Assembly (NCBI GenBank): GCA_010279815.1 | Contig: QEOQ01000141.1 | Span: forward strand, 186,001 to 250,000 | From: Brachionus plicatilis | Taxonomy: Eukaryota > Rotifera > Eurotatoria > Ploima > Brachionidae | Length of the DNA: 64,000 nucleotides | Direction: 5' to 3' | Shown: positions 1 to 13,224 of the stretch, one piece after another | Layout of the letters: each line of letters begins with the position of its first letter | How positions within the stretch are numbered: the stretch's first letter is position 1 | Position numbers and translations under genes: made by a program | Notes under the pieces: generated by a model | Told to the model about the DNA's origin: nothing | Seen by the model: the letters and a program-made list of their open reading frames with translations, nothing else | The model's database searches: none

Positions 1-434
1 GAAATAAAACGAGACAAAACAAGATGAGAATTGGAAGATGGTAAAAATTAGAGAATTATGCTACAGCTATGTATTATTTTAATTCATTTGAAAGCTCCAA
101 CAAAAATCGAGTGTGGAATCAGAGGGGGAGAAAAATAGGGAAATAATTTTTTATTCTGATGCAAGCTGAATTTTACAATTTCTAAACTTAAAAATTATAT
201 TGTTAAAAGAATTTTTCATCAAAATCTTTATTTTCCAATTTTTTTAGTTCAGTGTTTAACATTTTCACATGAGTCTAAAAATAACTAGAAAATGTTCAGT
301 TTTCGAAAGAAAAATATTTAAATAAATTTTTATTTCACTAAATTATATGTTTAGATTTTAAAATTTGATTTCATGCCTTACCCTGAATCCCTAAAGCTGA
401 TCCAAATCTTTTTTTTATTTATTTAGAATCAGAA
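1..434. other. Upstream flank of the SGSM gene
   Basis: AT-rich sequence with no supported gene. A pyrimidine-rich tract followed by an AG ends at 425-426, nine bases before the chosen start codon. This is either the 3' end of a 5'-UTR intron or a trans-splice acceptor. No promoter could be assigned. Confidence 0.4.
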
Positions 435-3400
435 ATGTCGAGCATTATAGAAGGTATTTATATACTCGCCATATTGTCCATTATTTGTGTTATGTTCTTT
501 TGCATTTTTCTATTCACATAATAGTGGTCAACACTTTTTAAATTAATTAAAAAATAATTTTTTTTTTAAAAGAAAAAGAAAATCGTGAGCGTCTTCTGAA
601 AAATGTGAAGAAAGAATGTAAACAACTGATGGAGATTGCAGTAACCAAAAAGTTCATAAATGAAGACAATTCCTGTATTACAACATTATGTGGTAAGTAA
701 TTTTTGTGTTAATATAAAAAATTTGACACAGAATCAATAATTGAATTGAAATTTAATATTTAAAATTTTTTAAATTGCTTGGTAAGCCTATGAATTTCAC
801 GATTTAAAAAATCATTATTAGAGCATTTTTAATAAATAATGAAATCGATCAAGTATAGCTTCGATGAAATTATTTATTTATCTAAAAGCTTCAAATTCAT
901 ATATTTATTGCATTAGGCTGCCTTACTTCTAAAAAGGTATATTGAATTAAGTCATTATGAGTAGTATAAGTGTACTTTACAATAAGAGCTATTTTTTATC
1001 GATTTTATTATTGGATTTTTAACTTTATAATAAGATTAATTTTTATTGATGTTTTTAATTTAAACTAGAAGATCAAGGAGTCTTAAAGGTACTTTTTTCT
1101 AAAAAATTTAATAAAAATCTGTTTTGAAAATTTAGTAAAAATTTTCACTCCTTTAATTAGAAACTAAAATTAAAATTTCAAAATTGAAAATTAAGAAAAA
1201 ATTAACTGAAACAGTAACTTTGATTACATTTAAAAGCTATTTGATACTTAAGGGTCTATTAAGGTTGAATGAAAAAAAAAATAATTTTTTTAATTTTTGA
1301 AGGCTTTTAACTGTTTTAAAAAAGGCTTTTAATGTTAAGATAAATGAATAAAAATTTTATTGGTTTCAAAAATTAATTTTTTGAACTATAACTATATAGA
1401 TACTTTTAAAGGAAATCAAAAAAATCATTTTTAAGAAAAAAATGTTCTTTTTTAATTTTATATGGAAATTTAATCTGAAAATAAATCTTTAAAGATTTGT
1501 ATTTTTTATGGGTTAAATTTAGACATTTTTATTTTATGTATAAAAAAATGAATTCATTATTGAATGACACAAAGAATTAAATATATTTTGTAAGGTATAT
1601 TTTTTGTTTTTTTAAAAGTACAAAGAATATAAAACTGATTTATGCTAAAAATTATCAATTTTATTTAGTAATATTAAATTTTAATTAAAAAATATTCCAA
1701 TTCATCAATATTTATAACATTTTTTCTTCTCCTAAATCATTCCGTAAAGTAATTAATTTTCAAATCTCTAAATTATCCTCGTTTTTTTTTTTTGAAAAGT
1801 GTATTTATATTGCAAAAAAGGCCGAGTCCGACCTCATATTATAGTCCAACAAAATTGTTATGTTTGTGTAGATAAGTAAGTTCTTTCATTTTTTCAATTT
1901 AATAGCAATGACTCGATCAAATTAGAAATATTTAAACTTAAACTTAATGAGTTAAATTTTTTACGACCTGTCGCAAACAATTACAAAAATTTACTCGATT
2001 TATTTAGAAGAAGTAATTGTGCATTTTCACATTCTTCTTGACCATACGCTTTGAATTAAAAAAAAACATTATTTCAAAATAATTAATTTTTTTATAAATG
2101 ATTAGTTTTTTTGAAAATAATTATTTTTATTATCAGGTGTAAAAAATGGTGTTAAAAGTAATTAATTTTTGCTTAATTTATTTAATTAATTGCAAATTAA
2201 TCATTCTAAATTGAAAATTTCAACCAGAAGAAAAAAATGTTTAAAAAAAATAAAAAATTAATATCAGTTTTTGCAAGCGGAGCAGCGGTGGTAGTGGCGT
2301 TGTCATCTTCAAATGGCTTTACAAAATAAAAAAAGTTCACAAAACTATTTATTAATTTTTTATTAAAAATATAGTTTTAGAGAATCAGCCAAGTAAGAAC
2401 TGCTTATTTTATTGATAAAACCATAATCAATTAGTATAATATTTTTTCTCATTAAATTCCATAAGCCACTCGTTAAGCCATTAATTTTTCTAAGTTAGCT
2501 ATATCATTAGAGTTTATTTAGAACCTGGGAACTAAACTATCATCTGAAATTAATTGCAGAATTTGCACAGATTTTGCAGACTTCCGGAGTAGGTGAAACA
2601 AAAGTTGTTGGATTTTGTTTCATCTTCAGAGCAAGTTTTTGAGCATAAAAACAAAAGTTTTGACATTTTTTAGAAAATTTGTTATGAATTTTTTTAAGAA
2701 ATTTTTTTCTTTTTGTAAAGGAAGTTTTGTATGAAAATTCACAATGCCGTATCGCGACGTTTTTTAATTCACTTTAATTTTAACTATATGAAACTGCTTA
2801 CAGCTTTTAATAATAATTAAGTTGATAAAAAACCAAAATGTCAATTGTATGAAGGTTTAATGTAAAATGTTAAAATTGATAATTGAACTTTTACTTAATT
2901 TATTGCATATAACAAAATTAATTGTATAATAATAGTCTTATAAATTTTATTAAATAATTATTATTTTAAAAGTACCAAAGTCTTTATTCTCAAATATATT
3001 TTAAAACGATAAAACAATATTTTTATTGATAAATTTAAATTGTATTCTTTTTTTGTTGATTATTTTCAAACTAATTTTAAATAAATCATTGTTGTAGCTA
3101 CGATTGAATCATGTCTACTCCATGGCTTGAGACGTAGAGCGATCGGTCTCTTCAGAACCAACACAACTCTTTTTATTCTTCAGAAAATAAGCAAAAACTG
3201 CCAACAAGCAAAGCAGATTTTGGACTTGTGCGAACAATATGAGAAGGCTTATTGCTCAAAAAACTCAATAAGTGAAAATAAAGTTTTATGCTCGACCAAT
3301 TCGCAGCAATCTCTATTCTCACGCAAGACTATTTCCAGTACAGAAAACTCATGTTCCTCATTTAGCTCAAATCAGCTAATAAACGGAAGAAATTTTTCTC

Positions 3401-6400
3401 CAATTTTTTCCAAAGGTTCCAATTGCTATCGCTTTTTGTGGATCAGAATCGCACTATTAAACAAATGTCTGATAAAAATCATAGACCACTTTATTGAAGA
3501 TTCCGCTACTTATTACTATCCTTACGCTCTTCTTGCTGATCCGGTTGATGGACCCATTTTCAGTTCACTTTTGATCGGACCCTGTGCCCTCGAATACACT
3601 CAGATGAAGTCTTGTGAACACATTTGGAATGATCCAAATGCAGACGAGCTTGTTCAGCGGCACAGAATGCACAGTTCAGCCAACTCATTTTCCAAAGTCT
3701 ATGGCATCATTTACCATCAGACTGGTGCACATTTGTCCAACTCTACAGCCAATGTATTCAATAGATACAAACTAGGTCTGAACTCATCTCTTGCCAAGCG
3801 AAAGGCAAGCATTAGCACTGCTTTGGATGACATAAGCAATTTTCCCAGTGACAAATTTTTTCCAGCTCAAACAAATACATCTAGTTGTTTTGCCTCAAAA
3901 GACACCAACCAGACTTCGCCTCAGCTAAACAATTCCACAAACACATCATTCAATTACTCCGCCAAAGAGTATGTAGAATCGTTGCATCAAAATACCAAAT
4001 CTCAAATAATTTATGGAAAAAATCATGTGATAGTGATACAACGCGAAAAAGACATAGCAGGATACTTGTCTCTGCATTTGACCTCAAGCGGCTTGGTTTT
4101 GAAATGGACCCCGAACCAGATAATGAACGGATGTAATTCACTAGATGATGCGGCAATGACCAAAACCAAAACTGGGTATTGGGACTACGCGTTGAATATA
4201 GACTTTAACACAATTGTATATTTGCACTGCCATCAGCAGGAAAGTGCAGGTGCTACAATTGTTTTGGTTGCTCAAGATGGTGTTCAATATCCACCAATAA
4301 TTTTTCCCAAAGGAAGTCACTTGCTCCAGTTTTTGACTTGTTTAGAGACTGGATTGGCACCCAACGGTCTGTTAGATCCAGCCTTGTGGAATGATGACGG
4401 AAAAGGAAAAATATTTCCCAAAATACCACGCAAAACAGTTAAAAACTACAAAAGCGATGCTGTCACTAAAACCGAGAGTCAAAGTTTGGACGAAATGGAA
4501 GAGAGTCAAGAGGACTTTGTTTTCAGAATAATAAACTCTAAATCAAATGTAACCATGGTAAACTCAGAGCCTGTTAACAAACGAAAATTGGAATTTTCTT
4601 TATCTGCCGGCAATAAATCAGATCAATCACACAATGCGATTTTCTTTGAAAAAATGTCTTATAATAAAAATAAATTAGGGTTTTTACTTTCGTCATGGAG
4701 AATTAAAAATTCGTCAATGGACGAATGTCAGCCAAATAATGGAGCAAAGGCTCCATCACCATCTTTAACATCTCAATTTTCTGTATTTAGCTCAATTGAT
4801 AGCAATCACTGTTCCATTAGTCCATCATCAATAGTTTTGGATAAAACATCTACAAATGGGTTATGTATTTTATCGAAAGTGGAGAACATACAACAGCATT
4901 CAATCAATAACTTTGAAAGCATGTCAACTGATCTTAATACCGATAATTTGACAAATTTAAAGCAGATTTCCTCCAGGTAAATTAGATTTTTAAGCTGTGA
5001 AAATTTAATAAAAAAAAATAAACACTGGGATAATTTTTCAACACATCCTGAAAAACTACCCAGCACATTTTATTTGAAAACACTCATCAAAAACTGTTCA
5101 ACACATAATATTTTATTTTTAAAAAATAAAAAAACTCTTAAGCAATTTTATGGTGTGCTCATATTTTGAAAAAAAAAAAGAAATACGCCTAACTATCGTC
5201 CAATAAGTGTTACAAGTTGTTTTGGAAAATTACTGGAAAGAATAGTTTACAATAGACTTTATTCATATGTTGAAAATAATAAAATATTAGCAAATGAACA
5301 ATCTGGCTTTAGACGATTAAGGAAGACTGCAGACAACCTTATCTTTTTGATACAAAAAATATCTGAGTCTTTTTGCAGATCTAAAAAGGTGTGCGGTCTC
5401 TTTTTTGATATTTCTAAGGCATTTGATAAGGTTTGGCATGAAGGTCTCTTCTATAAACTAATTAAAGCTCAAATACCTGACTATCTTATCCTCTGGATAC
5501 GATCATTCTTGTATCACAGATCTTTCAAGGTAAAAATTAATGACTTTACATCAAATTCATTTCCAATTAGGGCAGGCGTCCCACAAGGCTCAGTAATAAG
5601 CCCCTTACTCTTTAGCATATTTATTAATTATGTTTCCAAAGCTGATATTTCGAACAAAAAATACTCACTCCTGCTTGGTGATGATCTGATTACTTTCTTC
5701 ATATTTAAAAAGACAGAAAGAATTGAAAGAGAGATAAATAACTATTTAAAAGAAATAGAGCCATGGTTATGCAAATGGAAGATGAAAATGTGCCCAAATA
5801 AATCTTGCTACACAATTTTCACAAAAAATAAGAAATTTAATAATACCTTTAGACTTCAGAATTCAACAAAACAATTCCCTTCAAATTCAAATTCTAAAAC
5901 TAATATATTTCTTGGTCTGTACTTTGATTAAAGTCTTTGCTTTGATAAACAAATTAAAGAAGTAAAGACTAAATGCATGAATAGACTCAATATAATAAAA
6001 ATTGTGTCTTCAAAAAATTATTTATTATTATTCTATGAAGCAGAAAATAAATTGAATATCAGTAAAATTGACCACAGATTAAGTAATCTCTTAGAAAATT
6101 AACTTCGTAATGCTCTTGATTATTTAGTTTCATTGACTAAAAGACTTGTTTCGGAGTATCAAAGAGGCTTCGATTCTAGATTTATTACGAATCCCACTCC
6201 TCTATGTAGCTGCTACCTAATTATACAAAAATTTTCTGACTCTTAAGATCTTATCTATATTTTTTGTTTTTTTTTTGTTTTTTTTCTTTTTTCTCCCAGC
6301 TCTTTAATTATTATTTTTGTATCTCATCCTTTAATTCATAAATGAAAAATAACTTACTTTAAATTTAAAAGTTTTTAAACTGTTTTAATTATTTTATTTT

Positions 6401-9400
6401 ATCTTATTTTATTTTATTTTTTTTTTTTATCTGAGCGCATGCTCGAACAGAAAAACAAATAAATAATAATAATAATAAATACGCCAACATTCAGAACGGA
6501 TAATGTAGTTCACGAACATTTTTTTTTCAAAATATGACCAACACACTTTAAAATTGTGTTGAACAGTACTAAGAGTTATGTGTTTGTTAATTTTTGTGAG
6601 TGTGCCTTAACGATTTTTGGGTGTGCTAGTAAGATAAATACGAAATTTTTATTTCATTAATATGTATTATTAATAAAGCTAAAAGTCTATAAAGTTGGCT
6701 TTTTAAAAACCATTAAGAAAGCTTGTCTTAAAATTTAATTAAATAAAAATATAAATTAAAGCTATGAAAAGTTTTTTAGATAATCATCGAATACTTTATG
6801 TCTCTTGAATATTTAAAAATGTAAAATCAAAGATGAGCTGATCTTAGAGTGATCCGAATAGTTTCTTTTTCAATGAAAATCATATTATTAAAATTTTTGA
6901 AACCGAATTTCAAAAAATAATCATTTAATAAGTTAAATAAAAATCTATTCGCAATTAATGATAATTGAGACCAAACAAAAAAATATAATTTTTAACGATG
7001 GTATATTTAAATTTATGGAAATTTTGGTAATATTTTTTGTTTGGCTAAACAAATTTGTATATCAGATCTTTTCATCAAATTTTGTTTTATTAAACTTTCG
7101 GTAAATTAAAATCATTAATTGTAGAGTAATATAATTTTTAAGCCTAGCTTGTATTTCCAAAAATTGGATGAAAAGATAAATTTCTTGCAATAATTATCTA
7201 ATAATTTAATATTTTACAAATGTGGTTATTAACTAGCATACCTAAGCAGTGACTTACGAATTAAGAAATATCAAAAATCATTTTTCTAATCTTCAAAAGA
7301 ATTTCTTGAGCTACACAAATCAAATTTAACAATAGGGTCTAGCATCTTTTATGAACGATCGTATTAAAACCATGAAAAATATTGAACAATAAAATTAAAT
7401 AGAAAAACATAAAAATGTGAATTTCAAAAAGTTAACCCATATTTTATTAAATTAAATTACAAAATTTTTTAAATGAATATTATTTTGTAATGCTCTCGAT
7501 AAAATCTGTTATTATTTTTTTAAATTTTATTATTTAAAAGAAATAATAATATAAAATATTAATTTTTAATAGTAGTAGTAGTAGTAAGAAAAACCGCGGC
7601 ATGAAATGATCATGCGGAGCGCGTCAACAGTAGATGACGCCCTGTAGCGGTGGCGAGATGCTTGTCGAGGTTGTTCTTGAATGAGTTGACTGTAATTGAG
7701 TTGATGACTTCGTCTGGTAGGCCGTTCCAAACGTTAACAATTCTATTATTGAAAAAATTGTGCCTTGGATTACAGCATCTTACTATTTCACGCCTGAAAA
7801 GTCCTCTATGACCCCCTCGCGGCTCCGAGCATAGCGGTTTTGCGTACCAGTTTATGTGCTCTAAATTTGATTCAAGCTTAAATTTCTGTATTATGTCTCC
7901 GCGGATACGCCTTATTTTTAGTGTAGTTAGCCCTAATTTGCTGCATCGATCTTCGTAGTTTAAGCTTTTGAACTCATGTATGGTTAATACAAACATGTTT
8001 ATTTTTTATTAAGCAACAAGTGAATTATATTTCCTATTATTTGTGAATTACAGATGACTATTTAAATTACAATCTTTATAACAAAAACCCCAATTGAGCC
8101 ATGCTTTCAAAATATCTAATGATTTTTGAAAAATAATAAAAATAAAAACAATTGTCAAATAAGGCTTATTTTTGTGCTAAAACTAAAATTTAAAATCACA
8201 ATTTGAATTATTTAATTTCAACCTTTGATAAAAACACCATAATTTAAGATTTAATTTTTAATTAAAAAAATTTTTTTATTAAGAAGTTCCTTGAGGACAC
8301 TGTGTGACAATATGAGAAAACAGATACTATGTCGCGCTTTTTATGGTTGGCTCGCTTACCATAGGCACTTAAAAACCATAACCACTCATCTTGTTGATTT
8401 AATTAACTCGGAAAAGGACACGTTGGACCAAGAATCAGACGGAGAAGATACTGAAAATGAATTAGACAATGAAGGAAATAGAATAAACATTGGAGAATAT
8501 TACATATTGAATAAATTAAAATTAGACCAAAAACTTTGGCTTAAATGGACAAACAATGAAAATAAAGTAAATAAGCTGGCTAGAAACAAGGAATACTTTT
8601 ATAAAATTGTCTATTTAAATGGAATTGAAAATGATTTACGTAAACAAGTTTGGCCATTTTTGCTTGACCATTACACAATTGATATGACATTAGAAGAAAG
8701 AAAAATGAAAGATATGATCAATTGTGAGCTGTATTGTAAACTGATTGAAGAATGGAAGCCTTTTGAAGAATTAATAAATACCAAAGATCAGAAAAAACTA
8801 GCGGCTTCACTCAATGTCAAGACCCAGAATGCTGAAAGTTCAAGTGAAACAACAGACAGAAAAAATTCAACATCAATGTCAAAAAATGAGACACCGGCTT
8901 TTGATATGAACAAAAAATCATCAACTAAAAAATCTTTATTTGGTTTTAGTATATTAAAACAAAAGCCAAAACCCTTGGTTACCACAGAGTCACTAAAAAA
9001 TGAAGCCAAAAGCTTGGAAAAATCGAAAATTTTATTAAGAAAAGATTCTTCTTTGAGCAATGATGTGTTTGTGGAAAATGAGTCGGCTTTTTCATTTTCT
9101 TTGTCAAAATTTTCAGCAAAAAGTCTATTGAATAAGTTGATGTCGCGAAATTCAGAAGACATAGACACGGTGAGTTGCTCAATTTTAGGACAAAAAAAAG
9201 AGCTTACGGATGAGGAATGCAGAGCTTTTGCTGTCGAAATAGTAAATAATATTTTGAATAAAATCCAAAGTGATTGGGAAGTTTTTTCCCAGGACGAAGG
9301 AAAAAAAGAAGATGATGACAGTGTTGAAACTTTTAAAACAGGCAGTGTTTATACGGATACAAGAAACTTTTTGTCAAATGCCACTTCGTTTTCTATTGAT

Positions 9401-11057
9401 GAAAGTTTTCATGATATCGATGCTGGTGACTTTGATCAATTGAATGAAAAAATGGCTTTTTTTGACTGTGAACCGATCAAGGATTTAAAGGAGCAGGAGC
9501 AAAATGAAGAGGGAAACATAAAATTTGATGCTGGAAATAGATCTAGTAAACGAACTTTATCTAATCAAGAAATTATAGAAAATTTTGCATTAAATATGCA
9601 TCGAATTGACAAAGATGTGACTAGGTGTGATAGAAACTATTGGTATTTTACATCGAATGAAAATTTGAAAAAGCTAAAAAATATTATGTATACGTAAGTG
9701 AAAATTCTTTATTTATTTTTTGTTGTATTTTTTGAAGTAGTTTTTTGTTAAAAAATTTATTTGATTGATTTCCCGACCTAAAATTTTTGAAAAATATGCT
9801 TTTTTTTTAATTGATTATGAACTTAAATTTTAGGCAAATTTAAGGCCTTGTGAACTTTGAAACAAAAGAACAAAAAATTTTAAAATTTAAATAATCTTTT
9901 ATTTAGCTCTTTAAACCTGAAAGTCTGAAAATGATAAGCTAATATGAGGATTTTCGGCCAAATTTAGGCTCTGCAAGAATTGTGCAAGTCTGCAAAGTAC
10001 ATCCATTTTTTAGACCGAGTTTTAGAGCTAAAAAAGATTCAATTTTTAATCTTTATTTTGTACTTGTAGTCCAAAATTCACACTGATTAATTTAAAGCAT
10101 TTTAAGGATACAAAATTTGTTTCACACAATTAATTTAAGCGAATAAAAGAAAAGTTTAGAATTATTTTTTCTTGTATCATAAAAATAAAAATTTTGGGTT
10201 TTCTTTTTTGGAATGTCTTTTTTAAAATAAATTTTTTTAGCTGCAACAAAACTGATTTCTTTAATAAATTTTATTTTTTGAAAACTAAAATTTTTAGCTT
10301 TGTATGGGAGAACCTTAACATTGGTTATATTCAAGGAATGTGTGATTTAGTAGCGCCCTTGCTCGTTATTTTTGATGATGGTAAGTAATTTTCAAGTGCA
10401 TTCATTTTCTAAAATCATTTTCAATTATTCTTAAATATTAAAAAATAATATTTTCTAAAATTTACATTAAATTTTGAAATGAGCATAAAAATAACTTTTG
10501 TTTTTTATTTTAGAACCTTTGACGTATAGCTGTTTTAAACAGTTAATGAAAAGAATGTCACTTAATTTTCCCCATGGAACAGCAATGGATGAACATTTTT
10601 CAAACATGAGAAATTTGATTCAAATTTTAGATACGGACTTGTTCGAGCACATGCATCACAGAGGCGATTACACTCATTTCTACTTTTCTTATAGATGGTT
10701 TTTGCTGGATTTTAAGAGAGAATTAGTATATGATGATGTTTTTTCAGTTTGGGAAACAATATGGTCAGCAAAACATATTAGTTCAAAGCACTTTCATCTA
10801 TTTATAGCTCTTGCTCTTGTAGAAACATATCGAGATATAATCATTGAAAATAATATGGATTTTACCGATATCATCAAATTTTTTAATGGTATTTTTATTC
10901 ATTAATTTTGTTTTTTTTAGCAATTTTTGAAAAATCTAATTTAGAAATGGCAGAGAAACACAATATCGTCGAAATTCTAGAATTGGCTAGAAATTTGATA
11001 AGACAATTACAAAATTTGATTGACAATAAAAATAGTTTTAGCATAGATGAATGCTAG
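435..11057 (+). CDS. SGSM: Small G protein signalling modulator (SGSM1/2-like), RUN + TBC Rab-GAP, 7 exons
   Basis: Exons 435-453, 573-692, 3098-4976, 8287-9693, 10298-10380, 10514-10888 and 10921-11057 join in phase to about 1339 aa. The N-terminus carries the RUN domain (LLKNVKKE, then [19 protein letters not shown] across the exon 2/3 junction). Next come the SGSM middle blocks ([33 protein letters not shown]), then [19 protein letters not shown] and the TBC domain. The TBC motifs are intact: [10 protein letters not shown], the arginine finger in [13 protein letters not shown] (near residue 1119) and the glutamine finger in GYIQGMCDL (near 1154). The family binds Rap/Rab GTPases and speeds Rab GTP hydrolysis on endomembranes. 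Human SGSM1 is about 1150 aa; the extra length is low-complexity linker. The start ATG gives [15 protein letters not shown]. An AATAAA lies at 11063. Introns 1 (119 bp), 2 (2.4 kb) and 4-6 hold nothing recognised; intron 3 holds transposons. SGSM1 and SGSM2 cannot be told apart here. Confidence 0.93.
5028..5180 (+). repeat. Left arm of an inverted repeat split by a LINE
   Basis: This flank and the reverse complement of 6486-6632 share motifs, most clearly the stretch around CATATTTTG followed by an A-run, GTTCAACACA and a GCACAC-rich block. Together they look like one palindromic dispersed element whose middle was split by the LINE at 5190-6476. A related copy lies near 28895. The similarity is imperfect and the outer limits are approximate. 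Confidence 0.45.
5190..6476 (+). mobile_element. 5'-truncated non-LTR retrotransposon (LINE) with target-site duplication
   Basis: The element lies inside SGSM intron 3, in the same orientation as the gene. It begins within the reverse transcriptase (NYRPISV at 5191) and stays open to a stop at 5929-5931. RT motifs in order are [43 protein letters not shown] and a degenerate catalytic box, LGDD in place of the usual FADD/YADD. After the in-frame stop the frame continues with typical RT tail residues, so the stop is a nonsense mutation. The 3' end is a run of AAT triplets. The 9-bp AAATACGCC occurs at 5181-5189 and 6477-6485, a good target-site duplication. It has no 5' half and no endonuclease, so it cannot move by itself. 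Confidence 0.88.
5191..5931 (+). pseudogene. Reverse transcriptase fragment of the LINE
   Basis: A 247-codon open stretch covers the fingers and palm of a non-LTR reverse transcriptase. The N-terminal half of the ORF and the endonuclease are missing through 5' truncation. The frame ends at TAA (5929-5931), and coding similarity resumes directly after it ([15 protein letters not shown]). The second catalytic aspartate pair sits in LLLGDD, with Gly where Ala is expected. It is a dead remnant, transcribed if at all only as SGSM intron. Confidence 0.85.
6486..6632 (-). repeat. Right arm of the inverted repeat flanking the LINE
   Basis: Reverse complement similarity to 5028-5180, and also to about 28895-28975 (shared blocks AAAAATCGTT, GCACACYC and TAACAAACACA). 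It marks a dispersed repeat family with GTGTG/CACAC-rich arms. Ends are approximate. Confidence 0.45.
7571..7996 (-). mobile_element. 3' fragment of a second LINE, antisense to SGSM
   Basis: The minus-strand frame 7610-7996 encodes the conserved C-terminal end found after the RT in many Jockey/CR1-type elements: [45 protein letters not shown] and [12 protein letters not shown]. The element ends in a short tandem triplet tail (TAC/CTA units, plus-strand 7571-7585), unlike the AAT tail of the LINE at 5190-6476, so it is a different family. It is strongly 5'-truncated, with no RT core. Its GC content is clearly above the surroundings. I found no convincing target-site duplication. Confidence 0.82.
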
Positions 11058-13224
11058 TATAAAATAAATCAATGTTAGTCAATAAAAAATCGCACAAATA
11101 ACACTTACCGAGAAATTGGTAAAAAAATAAATTATAATGTCTCTGTTAAATTTATCGTTTTTATTTAATTTTGTTCGTTCAAAAAGAAGTATTTTAAAGC
11201 TTTCCATTTTAATAGATAATTTTAGTCAAATATTTTTTGTCTAGAATTTCATGTTTTTAAAATGAATTTATTTATTTACAATAAAATATTAACTTTTAAA
11301 ATTAGACTTTTAAAAAGCAAAAAAAAAGTTTTTCAATAAAAATTAAATGTTAATTTTTTTTTTAAATCTTGATAAATAAACAACGATGATTTGCCACGAA
11401 GACTTTTTAAAAAAATTTTTTTAACTAAATTTAAAAAAAAATCATCTTATATTTAAAAAATTCGTCCATTTTTAAATTATTTGAAAAAAAGCAATAAAAA
11501 CTCTCAATTTTAGCTAATTCTAGAAAAAAAATTTAATTTTTTTTCAAAAATTAAGAACTAATTTGTGTTTCTGATGTAGCTTAAACACAATTAATTATAT
11601 TTTTGATAAAATCAAACTTCAGCAAATTTTCAAAAAAATAATTCCTATAAAGATTTGATCCATCGTTGATTTAAAAATTGAAACCATTTGTTTAGAATAT
11701 TAAAAATCTTCAATTTCATTCCTGATAAAACTGATGCTGGTTTTAATGAAATACCACCACAAATATGAAGGTAATCTTAGTTGAGGATTTTCACAGACAA
11801 TAACTGTTTGTAAGTTATAATCCAAATAGATAGTGACTTTTCAAACTGTTGTAAACTCTCTCAAGGGTAAAAATAACTTTATTGTAATAAACAAAAAAAA
11901 TTAAAATTTTTCAATTTTTTGTTTAAATTAACCAAATTTTACAAAATTTTCCCTTTAAAAAATAAAATTTAATGTAAACTTATAAAATTTGTCCTTTAAA
12001 GTAAATTTCACATTTCGCGTCAAATCATTGTTGCATATTTTAAATAAAATTTTTGGAGAAATGTAGATATCTTGTAGTACTAAAAAAAGTTAAAAGTTTT
12101 TGATTAAAATATTTAAGATGTGATGCATTTTTTATTTCAGAAATCACACTTAAATTAGAAAGTCAAGTGCTTAAAATAGAAATTTGGCTAAAATCGAATA
12201 TAAATATTTATATTGCATTAATTAATGTAGTCTATTTTTTCTTAATATAAAAGAAATGATTATTTTATAAAAAATCGAGATTCATTAAAATAAGCTTTTG
12301 GATATTTTAAATCATTTTAAAATGACATTATCAAAAAAGTTTATGAAAATAAATTAAGTACATTTTAACTCTTCTAAAGCTATGCTCCATTAAAAAAAAC
12401 AAATTCAGTGCACTTAACCGCTTGAAATTCTTTCTCGCCAAATAAAACAATTTTTTTTTTTAAATGAATTAATTTTACTTCTTTATAATGGGACCAAAAA
12501 TAAAATTAAAACCAAATTTTCTAAGACTATAAAAAAAATCATTAATGAATTTTATTTTTTAGAAAAATAGCAATAAAAATTCAAGTAGATTTTTGATTCA
12601 AAATTTTAAAATTTATTTAATTGTTTTTGAGGAATTTTATTGAGATTTCGAAAATTGTTTTTTTTAAATCACACAATTTTTATTCAATATTTATTCTTAC
12701 GGCTCATAGTCTAAGAACACTAATTAACAATTAAGAAATAACCCACGAATAACAAAAGAGAAAAACTTAAGGATTCGTTGTATCTTGTGCTTTTTAACAA
12801 AAAAAAAATTTTTTAAATTATTAAAAAAATAAATTTGATACCTAATATTCACAAAAAGCGAAACAAATTTTGTTACCATGGTTACTCACAAGGCAATATT
12901 TTCTCTTGTACAAATATAGAAATCATTTCTTTGGATTGCTTTTTTGATGTTAAATCATTAAAATCTCTCAGTCAAATTAAATTTGAAAGACAAACATTGA
13001 TAAATTAGCCTTTCGCTAATTGATCCAACAACAGAGTCACCTAGAGTTGAGCTAGTCTATGTTTTATCTATTTTAATTTTCATGTAACTATGTAACTCGA
13101 TAAAATAACATGTCTTGTTTACCTTAGATTGTTTGCTCTCCATAAAAAATAATTGTTATTTTTTGATCTTTTAAGTTTTTTAAATATTCCACAAATGCAA
13201 TCAATCTTAAATGATTAAAAGAGA
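11058..13224. other. Intergenic region between SGSM and the lamin-like gene
   Basis: About 2.2 kb of AT-rich sequence. It begins with the SGSM polyadenylation signal (AATAAA at 11063). No open frame, RNA gene or clear repeat was recognised. The last few hundred bases should contain the promoter of the downstream gene, but no core element stands out. Confidence 0.4.

Noticed and set aside
3885..4156. Short frames on both strands inside SGSM exon 3
   Set aside because: They overlap the conserved YVESLHQN...WTPNQ block in the real frame and have no independent support.
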